Numbered from the stretch's first letter, positions 1 through 10,680 are shown. The stretch is 64,000 nucleotides of DNA from Sequoia sempervirens (GCA_007258455.2 VDFB02296709.1:120699-184698); one strand, 5' to 3'. Program-made: numbers and translations. The notes: generated from the letters alone by a model not told the origin.

Positions 1-1396
1 GGCCAGGGGCTTTTCCTTTCTTCATCTGAAACACCATCCCCTCCAATTCCTCTAGAGTGATCTCACCCATAAGATCCTCCCTCATCTCCCTAGACACCAG
101 CTGAGGGATACAAGAGAGGACCTGAGCTTCCTCCACCGAATTCCCTTGCAAATCCTCACTGAACAAGGAAGAAAAATAATGAACAACTTCATCTGAAATA
201 CTCTGAAAAGAAGTCAGAGTCTCTCCCCTATCCATAACCAAAATAGGAATAAAGTTACCATGCCTCCATGCCTTAATAGAATGAAAGAAGAAAGCAGAGT
301 TTTTATCCCCCTCCTGAAGCCAATCAATCCGAGCTTTTTGTTTCCAAAAGATCTCCTCCCTCAATTCCCATTCTTCCAAAGCTTTCAAAGCCCTGGATTC
401 CTCCTGCAACAAACTTGCATACAACCCATTCTCCCTAATCACCCTCGTAATGCCATCCAACTTAGCTTGAGCATCGGACTTGACCTTAAAAATATTTCCA
501 AAACATTGCCTATTCCAATGCTTAAGCTTATATTTAACAAATTGAAGAAGCTTAGAAAAGACATACATAGCCGTACCGAAAGAAGGTCTACCCTCCCGCC
601 ACCACTGAGCAACATAATCATGAAGGTCAGGATCCCGCAACCACATAAGCTGGAATTTGAAGGAGGGCTTGTGGGGTCGCCCAGTCGAGAGGACCATAAG
701 TTTTATAGGCCAATGATCCGAGCCCCTCCAGTCCAGAATCTCTGAGCTCGAAGACCACCTATCACCAACCCAAAAGCAAGAAACCATAAATTGATCCAAA
801 CACTTTGCGATGCAACTTTCACCGAGCCTCTGATTGTTCCAGGTAAACTGACCATTGCTGGGCTTGATATCAATGAGATTAAATGCAGAAATATTATCCT
901 GGAACAGTAAAGAAGAAGCCTCCAACCTCCTAGTACCACCTCGTTTCTCAACAATCTCAGTGATAGCATTGAAGTCACCCCCAATGATCCACGGAAGGTA
1001 AGGATTCAAACTTCGTACATAACGAATGTTCGACCACAAAAGTTGCTTGCCCTGCATATCTATAGGCGCATAAATGTTGGAAAATAGAACCAACTCCCCA
1101 GATTCATAACAAGAGGCCACCATAGAGATAGAGGACTTGAAGGACACCCACCACTAGGGGCAAATCTTCTGAGGGTTCCATAAGCAAGCCACTCCTCCAG
1201 AAGATCCCTGAGCACCAATGCATTGGCATTCCCCATTCATCCAAAGCCTGGGTGTAATACCCATCATACATTCCACAGAAAGTTTGGTTTCCTGCAAAAA
1301 GAGAATATCAGGAGACTGACATCTAATCAAGTTTCGAACAGCTTTTTGTCGAGGGCCACTGTTCAAGCCCCTAACATTCCATGATAGAACAATCAT
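1..1396 (-). pseudogene. LINE ORF2, endonuclease domain and start of reverse transcriptase
   Basis: ORF2 nicks the target DNA and copies the element RNA into it. The start is the ATG at 1394-1396; the protein opens with MIVLSWNVRGLNS, the usual N-terminus of plant L1 endonucleases, followed by the QETK motif of the exonuclease-endonuclease-phosphatase fold. After a TAG at 1154-1156 the same frame continues with GGDFNAI (about 950-985) and SDHWP (about 700-720), both conserved active-site motifs. It stays open to the window edge, where MKKGKAPG marks the start of the reverse transcriptase. The only visible lesion is the TAG, which falls between the QETK and GGDFNAI motifs. The start codon overlaps the ORF1 stop codon as ATGA. 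The catalytic reverse transcriptase residues lie beyond the window. Confidence 0.87.
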
Positions 1397-2910
1397 TTCA
1401 AGGGGCTCGAGAAATGAGAGTCCAGAGTTTTGACTAACCCTGATTCCACCAAATTTTCCCTTATCAATTTGATCTTCTCCATATCCTTTTTCCTACCTAG
1501 TTTAGCGACTTTCTCCGCCCCACCTTTCTTAAGATCTTTTTGTAGTATGCCCAAATGAGGGGACGACTTACTATTTTTTCCAGCCTCCGAGCCTGTCCTC
1601 CGCTCGGGATGAGACAAACCCTCACTGTCCTTCACCACAACACTACCTAATTCTTTCTGAGCCTCCATCATTAGGTCAGATTCCAAATGCAAGGTCCCAT
1701 CAACCTGCGGAGCAGGAGAGAACCTGGGACTAATCTCGTCATGACCAGAGCCTCTCCCAACCAGCTCAACATCCTGTAAGCCCAAAATCACCACCTGATG
1801 GTTTGCCTGCTTCAGCTCAACCAACTGCCCCTGCTGATCAGTACCCAAAATTCCTTGATCCAAATCTACCAAACCTGGATTCACGTCCAACTGGCTCAGA
1901 TCCTCCAAAACCTCAAATTTATTAAAAGTATCCTCATCCTACCTCTCTTTCATAGTCCTTTTATGCCCCTTATTTCTGTTCTGAGATCTGACAGGGATAA
2001 AGCCTTCCTCCCCATTCCCACTACCCAGAATAGGACCCTTACCCTTGTCCGCCCTAGGCAAATTACTAGAGGGTGGTGAAGAATTAGTCTCCAAAGGCTT
2101 GGCCCTTGGGCATCTACGCAGTAAGTGGCCATACTCATGATATAGATGACATCTAAATGGTAAAGTCTCATAGTCAAGCTGTTGAATCCATGTGTAAGAT
2201 CCTGCGCACACTTCCAGAGAGTCTGGCAATGGTTTACTTAAATCAATTTCCACGCAAAATTGGGCAAATGTCATTACCTTTTTGAACTGTGTATGTTGCG
2301 AAGAGCCCATAGGTTTACCAAGCATTGAAGCAAGAAGATGCAAAACATCCTCTCGCCAGCACTCGACCGGGAGCCTCGGCAATCTAACCCAATCAGGAAC
2401 CCGAATTAGAATCTCCTTAGCTGGATCGAAGCCCACATGCCATGGCTTGATAAATAGACCCACCTGATTGTAAAAATAAGGGCCTCCTTCAAAAACCTTG
2501 ATCCTATCTACCATGTAATCGAAGGTAACCATAAAATAGTTATTAGCTAGGAGCCTAATCTCCATCTCACCTTTCAGCAACCAAGTCCTCTGGGCCCAGG
2601 CCTCCAAAAACTGCAATGAGAGTTTCAATCCCAAAAATTTGCAATAAAGGGAATGTCATGAGTAATACTCAATATCTTCGGCGAGCATCTCCAGCGGGAT
2701 CATGACATTCGGCCTTTCTTTACACCTCTCTAAGCAGCCATTAATCTTTGGCAACTGAAGCCCTCCAGAAGGACCCATCTTGATCTTCTCCAAGTTTTGA
2801 GCAAATAAATTATTATTATAAAGCCGAGACCCCTGTGGCAAGGGTTTCGAACCAAAAGCCGAGCGGAAGTCCATTTGGGGTCCAGCCCCTGACAACTCCC
2901 CATGCACCAT
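1393..2910 (-). pseudogene. LINE ORF1, DUF4283/zinc-knuckle gag-like protein
   Basis: ORF1 encodes the RNA-binding coat protein of plant L1 elements. I place the start at the ATG at 2908-2910 (MVHGELSG), though an in-frame ATG exists at 2991. The frame runs to the TGA at 1393-1395, interrupted by a TGA at 2656-2658 and a TAG at 1939-1941; all three open pieces share one frame. The middle piece contains the DUF4283-like stretch (FLEAWAQRTW, EGGPYFYNQVGLFIKPW, LPRLPVECW). It is followed by a damaged CCHC knuckle, CHLYHEYGHLLRRC, in which the second cysteine is tyrosine. The C-terminal piece is hydrophilic with no domain I recognise. Two stops and the missing cysteine argue this copy is dead. 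Confidence 0.82.
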
Positions 2911-3461
2911 GGAATAGAAGAAGAAAATCTCCAAATAGATAGGCAAACCCTCAAGAAATCGAGAGCAAAAAGCCCACACCAGAGAAAGCACCCCTCAAAC
3001 CCCCACCCTCAAGGAAAAGCACACAAAAATCACCGCAGCTCTGCCAAACACAAACCCCAAAACTCTAAACCCACCAGCCCAACCACGACACCTTCTAACA
3101 CAAAGGCCACCAGAACAAATTGCAACCCTAGCTGAGCTTAGACGGCTGCCAATACTCCCCACGCACACCCTACACCAGTCTCATAGCCCTGAAACGACGT
3201 CCAACCAACAAACCCCTGTCGCTGTCGTCCCTAATTAGGCTGCGAAATATCCTCCACCAAAGATCCCACAGGTCCCACGAAGAGGCAAAACCAAGGAACT
3301 GCACTCAACAAAACACCCTAAACAACGAAGACACCCCCCCCCTCAACGCACTAGCCAGGAGAACGAAAGAAAGAGCCAGGGCTGGGCACCCTAGCTCGGC
3401 TCGCACAACAGAGACTCCATCGATCTCTTCTCCAAACTTCTAATTTATTCCTCGGCTCGAG
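2911..3461 (-). promoter_or_regulatory. LINE 5' leader/internal promoter region
   Basis: GC-rich segment with no long frame between the ORF1 start and the 5' end of the element. Plant L1 elements carry their promoter here, so a promoter role is inferred from position only. It contains a run of ten G on the minus strand near 3330-3343 and no clear TATA motif. Its composition contrasts sharply with the AT-rich flank beyond 3461. Confidence 0.45.
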
Positions 3462-5512
3462 TCAATATATATTAATATATTACCTACACAATATAAGTTA
3501 ATTTATTTACCTACAAAATATTACCTATAATAATATAAGATACAAATAGAAATAATATATATAAATTTTACATATATTAATATAAATTAATATTAAAAAT
3601 ATACATGACTAAAAAAAACTTATTAATGAAAAGAAGGAGGACATATAATAATCAAATTATATCATAAAATATTAAAAACATAGATAAGAAAGATATTAGT
3701 AATACAACTTTTTATATTTTATTATTTTAATTATATTATATTATTTAATTATATATATATATATATTTGTGATATTTTCTTTAATAAAAAATAACAATTA
3801 CATACATATAAAAAATCATTCTTAAAAAAATATCAAAATAAGTAACATTTATTTATTTTAGAAATATTTAATGAAATGACTTTATAAAGTAGAAAATAAA
3901 ACATCAATATTTAAAAAAATGTTTACACTCTTTCCCTACAAATCGTCAATAACATACATAACTTTTTAACCAATCATATGCACAAAAAATAATTTTTATA
4001 ATTTGTAAAATTAAATATTTTATAAGTTGAGTTTACAAAATTGAATTTCATTTTAATTTTTTTAAAATATTGCTTTTGATTGAAAATTGAATTATTAATA
4101 GTTAGTTAATAAAACTCATTACAATAGTACTATGCCTCACGACAAGTACTAATAATGTACATGTATAAGATAGTGTCTAATTTAAATTTAAGAAAATTTG
4201 TTATTGTCTTATAAGAAATTAAAATTGTCATATTTTTTTAAAAAGAATGTAATGGGTTTTAATTAATCTTTTCATTCAATACACAAAAAAATATAAGCAT
4301 ATTTATTTTTGATATAAAAAGTAGCAAAAACAAGGGTGTTGTCCCATCTTTGTTTTTAATATAAAAAGCAGCAAAAACAAGGGTGTTTTTGATATATAAG
4401 CATCTTTGTTATCATTATATAGCATTTATTATTATATGTAATAAATATTCATAATTAATTAAAAGAAATACTATTAAAGATACTTTGTATTATTAGACTA
4501 TATCAAACACTTGAGAGTTTGATTAAAATTGGAGATATTTGATAACCAAGTTGATTCATGGAGGGGCAAAGAACATTTTTTACTTGTAAGTAATTTTGAA
4601 GATGTTGGATGCATCTCTCTCTTCCAATTCCATTCATTTTGTAGCCACCAAAAGGAGGGTACATGAATTGAGGTCTTTTTTATATTTAATTTATTCATTT
4701 AATATAATACATAATAAAAGATAAAAGATGTAATATTGTTTTCCTTTAATTCAGGAAGCTCCATAAATAAAACAAATATTATATTTCAATTCAAATAATG
4801 CATTTATGTTGATTGTAATTTTCTAAATGTTTCTAATATTATACTTAATATATTTAAATATTACAAATTCTCTATAGCACTATGTTTAATATAGATTAAT
4901 TTATTGAAATAGCCCATATTTTTTTATTTACTTAAATGGAAGCAAGTCATAAATTTGATTTATTAATTTTTGAATTGAGCTTGAGGCTACTCAAGGAAAG
5001 GTCTTGGATGAGGCAATCAAATAATTTTTTGAGTTCAATTAGTTAAACAACTCTATTTAGTAGGATATGATTGAGGTCATGAATGCAAATTCTCACAAAT
5101 CATCAACATTAATGGATGAAAATAAAACTATAAGTAATAAGGCTCAAGTTTTATAATAAAATATTTTAATAATAATTTATTAGTTCTTTTAGTAAAATCT
5201 TTCTATCAAAAGACCAAGGTCAATTTTAAAATAAAAGTCACTTTATTGTAAACTTACTTTATAATTTTTATAAATATTTAGATCACAATTGACTAAAAGT
5301 TAATTATTTTCACTATAAATGGAATAGTTCTATAATTATAAGAAGCTTTTGGCACTTTTTTCAACTAGGAAGATAGAGAGATATAAAGGAAGAGGAAGAG
5401 GGAGAGATAGAGAGAGATAGAGATAGTGAGTTAGACCGATATATAGATAGATATATAAAGAGATATAACTCTCTATCATTTTCTCTATCCCTCTCTATCT
5501 CTCTATATCACC
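3462..5512. repeat. Inverted-repeat arm 1, left copy (about 2.05 kb)
   Basis: This segment recurs in reverse complement at 38267-40265. Long blocks match with few changes; the 201-bp block around the aldehyde dehydrogenase relic differs at only about two sites. The left copy has an extra partial duplication of about 50 bp near 4320-4395, where a motif with CAAAAACAAGGGTGTT appears twice; the right copy has it once. The left edge ends at the LINE. The right edge ends in GA/TC-rich DNA at the point where the other copy reaches an assembly gap, so the true repeat may be longer. No terminal repeats or transposase are visible, and the family is unrecognised. Confidence 0.85.
4570..4665 (-). pseudogene. 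Aldehyde dehydrogenase C-terminal exon fragment
   Basis: On the minus strand one frame reads [17 protein letters not shown] followed by NYLQVKNV. This matches the C-terminal signature of NAD-dependent aldehyde dehydrogenases, PFGGYKxSGIGRE followed by NYLQVK, which oxidise aldehydes to acids. Only about 30 residues remain. The catalytic cysteine and glutamate regions are absent, and the codons between the two motifs have degenerated. It lies inside the inverted-repeat arm, and the same fragment is found at 39118-39212, so it was present before the arm was duplicated. It looks like a gene fragment captured by, or fossilised in, a repeat. The conspicuous 66-codon frame over the same DNA is in a different phase and is probably meaningless. 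Confidence 0.72.
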
Positions 5513-5727
5513 CTCTATTTATATCTCTCCCTCTCTCCCTTCTCTCCCTCTCCCTCTCCCTCTCCCTCTTTGTAGACCTCTATATTTAAATCTCTGTCTC
5601 TCTACCTCTTTCTCTCTATATTTCTTCTTCCATCTGTCCCTCTTTCTCTATCTCATTATCTCTCCATCTCTCTACCACTATATATCTCCTATCTATCTTT
5701 ATCTTTATATCTCTCCTTCTCTCTACC
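5380..5727. repeat. GA-rich then TC-rich microsatellite tract
   Basis: About 80 bases rich in GAGATA/GAGAGA are followed by about 260 bases rich in TCTCTA/TCTCCC. A purine-rich tract therefore faces its pyrimidine-rich counterpart, and the single strand could fold back on itself. The first part is shared with the right inverted-repeat arm next to the assembly gap at 38167, and such tracts commonly break assemblies. Confidence 0.85.
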
Positions 5728-5731
5728 CTTC

Positions 5732-6075
5732 ACTAGTACAAAAACAACAATATATGACTAAATAAACTACTAAAAGTTGCATATAAATGACTAATTTTGA
5801 TCATGTGACCATTAGTAGTTTATTGCCGGTCATTTATAACGTGACCAAATTTATGACTAAACTATTTTAGTCATTTATCTAGTCATTGATTTAGTCATTG
5901 ATTTGGTCATTTATTTAGTCACGGTAGTCATTTATTTAGTCATAGTAGGCATTTTATTTAGTTATGGTAGTCATTTATTTAGTCATGGTAGTCATTATAG
6001 TCATTTATTTAGTCATAGTTTAGAGATTTATTTAGTCATGTTAATCATTTATTTAGTCATTTATGAACTAATGCT
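5732..6075 (+). mobile_element. CACTA-like terminus with sub-terminal TTTAGTCA repeats
   Basis: The sequence CACTAGTACAAAAA at 5732 resembles the terminal inverted repeat of CACTA (En/Spm) transposons. Directly inside it are many degenerate copies of an ATTTAGTCAT motif in both orientations, densest at 5875-6065, as expected of sub-terminal transposase binding repeats. I could not find the opposite terminus or a transposase, so this may be a solo end or a small non-autonomous element. A 73-codon frame over the repeats is a by-product of their period. From about 6100 to 6486 I see nothing but AT-rich DNA. Confidence 0.4.
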
Positions 6076-6486
6076 TTCAGATGTGTGTGTAAACTCTTAT
6101 GTTTGGAGAATGTTGTTACAATAACTAGTCTATGAAATTGCAAACTAAGAGAAAATTATGTTGTAAAATATAAAACTTTAAAGCTCTTATGTTATTAAAA
6201 CATCAACAAATTTAGGATTGAAATAACATTGGAAAATAATTCTCTATATATTCAAACTGTATATAAAATATGTTACAAATAACTCTATATATAGAGTTTT
6301 GAATACAAAATCTTTTGCAGTATGCAAACTGTTGATTTATTATACTTTAAAAATTGAAAAAAACTAAAACTAAATGGTGTGAATGTATGTATTCAGTGAT
6401 GCCACTATTGCACATGAGATGGACAGTAAATGCATCTAGTTAGGCACTAATTTTGCATTTTCTCCTTGCTTTGTACTTGTCCACAA

Positions 6487-6945
6487 TCAAAAAATAAACA
6501 TATTACTAGGTAGCATAAACAACCAATATCTTAAAAGCAAATACCCATAAGCATTAGAGTAAGTCTAATAAATAAAAATACATAGAATTAATGATATTAC
6601 AAAAAAAAATGCATTTGCAAAAGAATTAATATCAGAGTAATATCTTAAATATTACTAGCTTATCAAAACAATATCTCCTTGCTCAATACTATCCATAAAC
6701 GTATTACTAAATAGCAGTAAACAATGAATATCTTAAATGCAAATACCCATAAGCATTAGAGTAAGTCTAATAAATAAAAATGCATAGAATTAATGATATT
6801 GCAAAATAAATGCATTTGCAAAAGAATAAATATCAAAGTAATATCTTAAATATATTACTAGCTTATCCGAGTAAGTCTAATAAATGAAAAATGCATAGAA
6901 TTAGTGATATTGTAAAAGAAATGTATTTGCAAAAGAAAAAATGTC
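6487..6945. repeat. Tandem repeat of about 205 bp, two and a half copies
   Basis: A unit containing CATAAGCATTAGAGTAAGTC and a downstream ATGCATTTGCAAAAGAA block occurs at about 6487-6690 and again at about 6691-6865. A third, truncated and more diverged copy runs from about 6866 to 6945. It is non-coding and AT-rich. Confidence 0.8.
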
Positions 6946-7080
6946 TATTTTTTCTATTTTGGATTCAATTATTGTATTATTCTTTAAATCAAATCACCAT
7001 ATCTAGAAAACTTAAATTTCATTCTAAAATTAAATTAAATTCTAATTTATAATTTAGCAATTACTAATTAAGATATAAAA

Positions 7081-7143
7081 GCAACATTTCTTTTTTAGTT
7101 TTTCTTTTCTAATGAAAAAGAAAAACTAAAAAAGAAAGGTTGC
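7081..7143. repeat. 63-bp near-perfect hairpin
   Basis: The two arms (7081-7109 and about 7115-7143) are reverse complements apart from about one mismatch, with a loop of about 5 bases. The outer ends read GCAAC and GTTGC. This is probably a collapsed or very small foldback element. Confidence 0.75.
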
Positions 7144-7214
7144 TTCAAAAAACAAAGCTAGTAATAAAATTATTTAAGAAAAATTAAAAAAAAAATAGAA
7201 TGTCTCCTCATAAC

Positions 7215-7821
7215 TAGGCTTGGAATTTGATGGTCTATTTGACCATTTTGTCAATTTTAGGCCGTATATTATAGCTATAAAATTTATTAGACTGTATAGT
7301 TTGACTTGCTATATTTTTATTAAACTATAAAAAATTATTATAAGCAAAATATAATATAGTATTTTAATTTATAATATATATCATTTTATAACTTTTATTA
7401 TAAATAGATAAATTAGTTTAGAATAGAATATAACTTTTTTGAATACTTTCTAATATGAATTTAGAAACTTTGACATTTTTATAATAGTTATCATTTTTTA
7501 TATTAATATATGAGATTTATAATATTACTATAAAAATATATATTAATTTAGAATATTTTCAAAATAGAATATAATTATTTTTAACTTTTAGAATATATTT
7601 AACAAGATTTCTTTTTAATATGAACTTAGAAACTTTTGTTAATTGTTAATTATAATAATAAATTTTTATATTTATTACTAATAATTATCATTGTTTTCTG
7701 ATTTTTCAAGATATTGCATTTATAAAAGATTTTATATAAAAATTCATAAATTAAACAATTTTTTTGGCAGGCATTTAAATGACCAAACAGTCATAAAATT
7801 TACCGTCAAATTTTGGGCCTG
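7215..7821. mobile_element. Non-autonomous hAT-type transposon, 607 bp
   Basis: The left end reads TAGGCTTGGAATTTGATGG and the reverse complement of the right end reads CAGGCCCAAAATTTGACGG, so the termini are imperfect inverted repeats. Flanking them are CTCATAAC (7207-7214) and CTGATAAC (7822-7829). This 8-bp direct repeat with one mismatch is the target-site duplication length typical of hAT elements. The interior is AT-rich and has no coding capacity. Terminus, flank and duplication length agree, so the call is good although the family name is unknown. Confidence 0.75.
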
Positions 7822-7829
7822 CTGATAAC

Positions 7830-8283
7830 TAAAATTCTATTGTAATAAAATTATTTAAGAAAAACTAAAAACTTCAAAAAAACTTAAATATATATTATCA
7901 GGAGACATTCCTCTAAGGGAAGGAAAGTTTCCACATGGAGCCATCATTTGCACAATATTTACAAAGCAAGTCTTTAAGTTTTTTTTTTCTTAAAAACACA
8001 GAAAATGTTCAAAAGAAAAAGAAAGTTAGATTAGCCCCCTAATCTTAACAGTGATGGGGTTATTACCTCTTTGGCAAAGAAGTTGTCAATATTCAAATCC
8101 AACCTGGGATTGGTAGTTTCATTGATCAAAATTGTCATCATGTAATACAAGCCAAAATCATAAAAATGTTTTACAAAAGATCAAATTCTATGAAAATGCC
8201 AAAAGTTGTGATATTAAGTGGAAAGAAGCTGAAACAAAGCCCTCTATTAAAATCAAGATTTCCAATAAGTATAATAATTCTCT
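7830..8283. other. AT-rich spacer before the JMJ25-like relic
   Basis: A block reading TAATAAAATTATTTAAGAAA at about 7843 also occurs at about 7162, on the other side of the hAT element, and AGGAGACATTC at about 7903 is the reverse complement of a block at about 7198. The hAT element therefore sits inside an older repeat. The 63-codon frame at 8132-8323 is in the wrong phase for the JMJ25-like fragment and I do not consider it real. Confidence 0.4.
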
Positions 8284-8454
8284 CTCTGGGATATTTTTCG
8301 TAGAGAGGATGTACAAAAATTAAAGGCTTACTTAAAGAAGCATTCAAAGGAATTCAGACAGACTCTGGCTGCTCTTGTCCAATCTGTCATTCATCCCATT
8401 CACAATCAGACACTTTACTTGGATGAAGAGCATAAAAGAAAATTAAAGAAATAA
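8284..8454 (+). pseudogene. JMJ25/KDM3-type histone H3K9 demethylase exon fragment
   Basis: One frame reads [20 protein letters not shown], then [20 protein letters not shown] and a TAA. This fits the part of plant JmjC KDM3-type demethylases (the IBM1/JMJ25 group) where [13 protein letters not shown] leads to HPIHDQTFYL and EHKRKLKEEYG. These nuclear enzymes remove methyl groups from H3K9. The fragment lies just before the conserved region with the last iron-binding histidine, which is absent here. The stop falls where the next exon would normally begin, so it may be one exon of a decayed gene; no other exons were found within 1 kb. About 57 codons remain. Confidence 0.72.
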
Positions 8455-8639
8455 TTTCAAGGCATGCCATTTATATATAAATAGTATATTTTTGGTTCAC
8501 AGTGGAGTATTTTCTCTTTATAATATGTAAATTTCTGGAGTTTCCTTTGTGGAAATGTCAAGTATACAAAATTTTTTTTTATTGAGTATTGGGTCTCTAC
8601 CACATAGCCACGAGGAAGAGAAAATGAACAAAAAGAAAA

Positions 8640-9120
8640 ATACCTAGAATGCTATGAAGGTCGGGGCCATTAGAACACATAAAGCCGTCAAAATAATGAA
8701 AATAGTAAGTTGAGAGTGCAAACTTTTACATTTTCTACAGAAAGAAAGTAACCCATCAAGATTTGCGAGGGAGATACAAGGGTTTTTATCATATTGCCTC
8801 TCCTGAGCTCGAATTGAACCTATTCTCATAGAAATTTAAGAGATAAGAATAATGAAACTACACAAGATTATTGTAAAGGAGACACCCTCCAAAGTCTTCA
8901 GAAATGAGCCTCAAAGATACTCCAATGGCGGTCAAACAAAGAGGAGAGATATCAACAAATGGTAAGCAACATAAATACAACAGGAAAATACTCAACCGCA
9001 ATCAAGTGATCTCGATAAAATGCTTCAAAATGGAGAATACTTTTCAGTTTCAAAACCAAAGACTTACCTTGTAGGATTTTTTTCAAGAAAATCATCAGAA
9101 ACAGTAGAATGAGTCACCAT
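8640..9120 (-). other. Possible 5' exons of an unidentified minus-strand gene
   Basis: On the minus strand an ATG near 9121 starts MVTHSTVSDDFLEKNPTR. It ends in CAAG followed by GTAAGTC, a strong splice donor, and upstream there is a leader rich in AGGGTTT/TAGGGT as in many plant 5' UTRs. A second open stretch at 8644-8829 (MRIGSIRAQERQYDKN...) could belong to a later exon. I recognise no family, and the two pieces are not shown to join. It could equally be a promoter fragment carried by a transposon. Confidence 0.28.
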
Positions 9121-9369
9121 TCGACTCTCAAACCCTACCGAGGCATGGTGGTGCTCAGTTTCTTATCCAAAAATACAAGTAAAAAATGGAATGAGATTAG
9201 GGCTCAATTTCTTTTTGATTTAGGGTTTTTCATTACCCTAGGCTGAATGGTTGATTTTTCACATTATATTAAATAAAATAGGTACCTTTTTATGATTTTT
9301 ATTAGAAAAATCAAATACCATCGCTCACTTGCCCGCTTCTTTACTTCATTTGATTTTGATTTCAAAATT

Positions 9370-9560
9370 AAATCTCCCACTTTTAAATATATTATAATAT
9401 TATATTTATATTATAATATTATACTATATTATAATATAATATTATATAATAATATAAATATAATATTATATTATATTATTTTATAATATAATATTATAAT
9501 ATTACATTATTATATAATATTAGTATTTAATATTATATTATATAATATATATAATAATAA
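9370..9560. repeat. AT-only satellite-like tract
   Basis: About 190 bases made almost entirely of ATTATA/TAATAT variants. The 64-codon frame crossing it is compositional. Confidence 0.9.
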
Positions 9561-9569
9561 TAGGGTCAT

Positions 9570-10680
9570 CCCACAATAATGGGTTACACTTTTTGGCCAA
9601 ACTTGACACTGAAATCAACATTTTCAAAAAAAACTTCACTTTCTGACACCTATAGTAGGTAAACTATTAGGAATTTGAAAATGATGTAAACTAGTGATTT
9701 GTGAGATTTTTTCTGTAGATTTTAAATATATTTAAAAAAATTGGAATTAAATTGTTTTTTTTTGGTCTCCTTTGATAACTAGTTTTTAATAGTAAACAAC
9801 ATTTTTTAAAAGTGATGTGTACTTCGACACGCATAACTTTTTTTCTACAAAGGATAAAATTTTGATTCTTTTTAATTTAGGTTGCTAACACTGGTATCTA
9901 TTGGTTTCATTTTGTTTCATAACGTTTTGTTGAATATTTTTTTTTTAATTAAGTTTTGAAGTCAAAACATTTACAATTTAGACATAGGTGCACTTCGGCA
10001 CGCATAACTTTTTTGGTATGTATTGAAATTCAATTTTTTTTTTTTGTTAGAACGAGGACACCAATACCTAGGTATATATTTTTCAAAAAAAATTCTCAAA
10101 TTTAATATTTTTCCACAATGATTTTTCACTGAACTTGAGTTCAGTGAAAAACCTATGTTCAGTTAAACAAAAGAATAAAATGAAAAATAAAAACAAAATA
10201 TATTAAATTTATAGTTGTTGGAAAGCATGTTTCGAGCACTACACTTCCCCAACTTGGTTTATCAAGTTTGAATCCATTCACACCTCCTTTTTGGGCTTTG
10301 ATAGTAAAAAAAATACATAAAATTTGAAATGGTGGAGGGGAAAGAGAAAAAAGGGGGGTTCTAATGAAGGGGGTTCAAACGAAGGGGGTTCATTAGAACC
10401 CCCCTTCATTAGAAGGGTTGGTTCGAATGAACCCCTCTCCATTCCGCTAAATTTTTCCACCAACGTTTCTCTAAGATAGCCTTCGAACGAAGGCTCCAAA
10501 AAACACATTTAAACGGCTAATTTTTGGATTTCCTAATATTAGCATTTTTGATTTTTTATTATTTGCAATTGTTTTTTTGTTTTCTTAAGTTTCTATTATG
10601 AAATTATGTGAATTTTTTCTATATAAGTAAGAAAAAAAATCATAGAAATTGTCAAAGATGTTTTGGTTTTACAGGGAAAG
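9570..10680. other. Region upstream of the transposase-like locus, with a repeated motif and hairpin
   Basis: No gene is supported here. The motif ACTTCGRCACGCATAACTTTTT occurs at about 9820-9842 and again at about 9990-10012, each preceded by GTG(C/T). At 10353-10404 a perfect 16-bp inverted repeat (GGGGGGTTCTAATGAA and its complement) encloses a 20-base loop that itself repeats GAAGGGGGTTC. A minus-strand 76-codon frame over this hairpin is rich in EPPSFEPP-like repeats and is a by-product. Confidence 0.55.

Larger units (their letters stand above)
1..3461 (-). mobile_element. L1-type LINE retrotransposon, 5' half, minus strand
   Basis: A non-LTR retrotransposon enters from the left edge of the window. 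Reading the minus strand there is a GC-rich 5' leader, an ORF1 with a DUF4283-like region and a zinc-knuckle remnant, then an ORF2 with an apurinic endonuclease domain and the first residues of the reverse transcriptase. The rest of the reverse transcriptase, the 3' end and the poly-A tail lie outside the window. The 5' boundary is placed near 3461 because the GC-rich element stops there and AT-rich sequence begins that is shared with the inverted copy at 38267-40265, which lacks the LINE. In-frame stops in both ORFs show this copy is not autonomous, but the frames are otherwise well kept, so it is fairly young. Confidence 0.88.

Noticed and set aside
260..745. 161-codon plus-strand frame at the left edge
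   Set aside because: It lies antisense to the LINE ORF2, whose endonuclease motifs are clear on the minus strand; it is a shadow frame.
703..984. 93-codon minus-strand frame
   Set aside because: Wrong phase over the GGDFNAI/SDHWP part of the LINE endonuclease.
4498..4698. 66-codon frame conserved exactly at 39082-39282
   Set aside because: Conservation comes from DNA duplication; the genuine ALDH motif is in another frame of the same DNA.
5903..6124. 73-codon V/I/Y/S-rich frame
   Set aside because: Translation of short tandem ATTTAGTCAT repeats.
9292..9486. 64-codon I/Y-rich frame
   Set aside because: It runs through the AT-only tract and is compositional.
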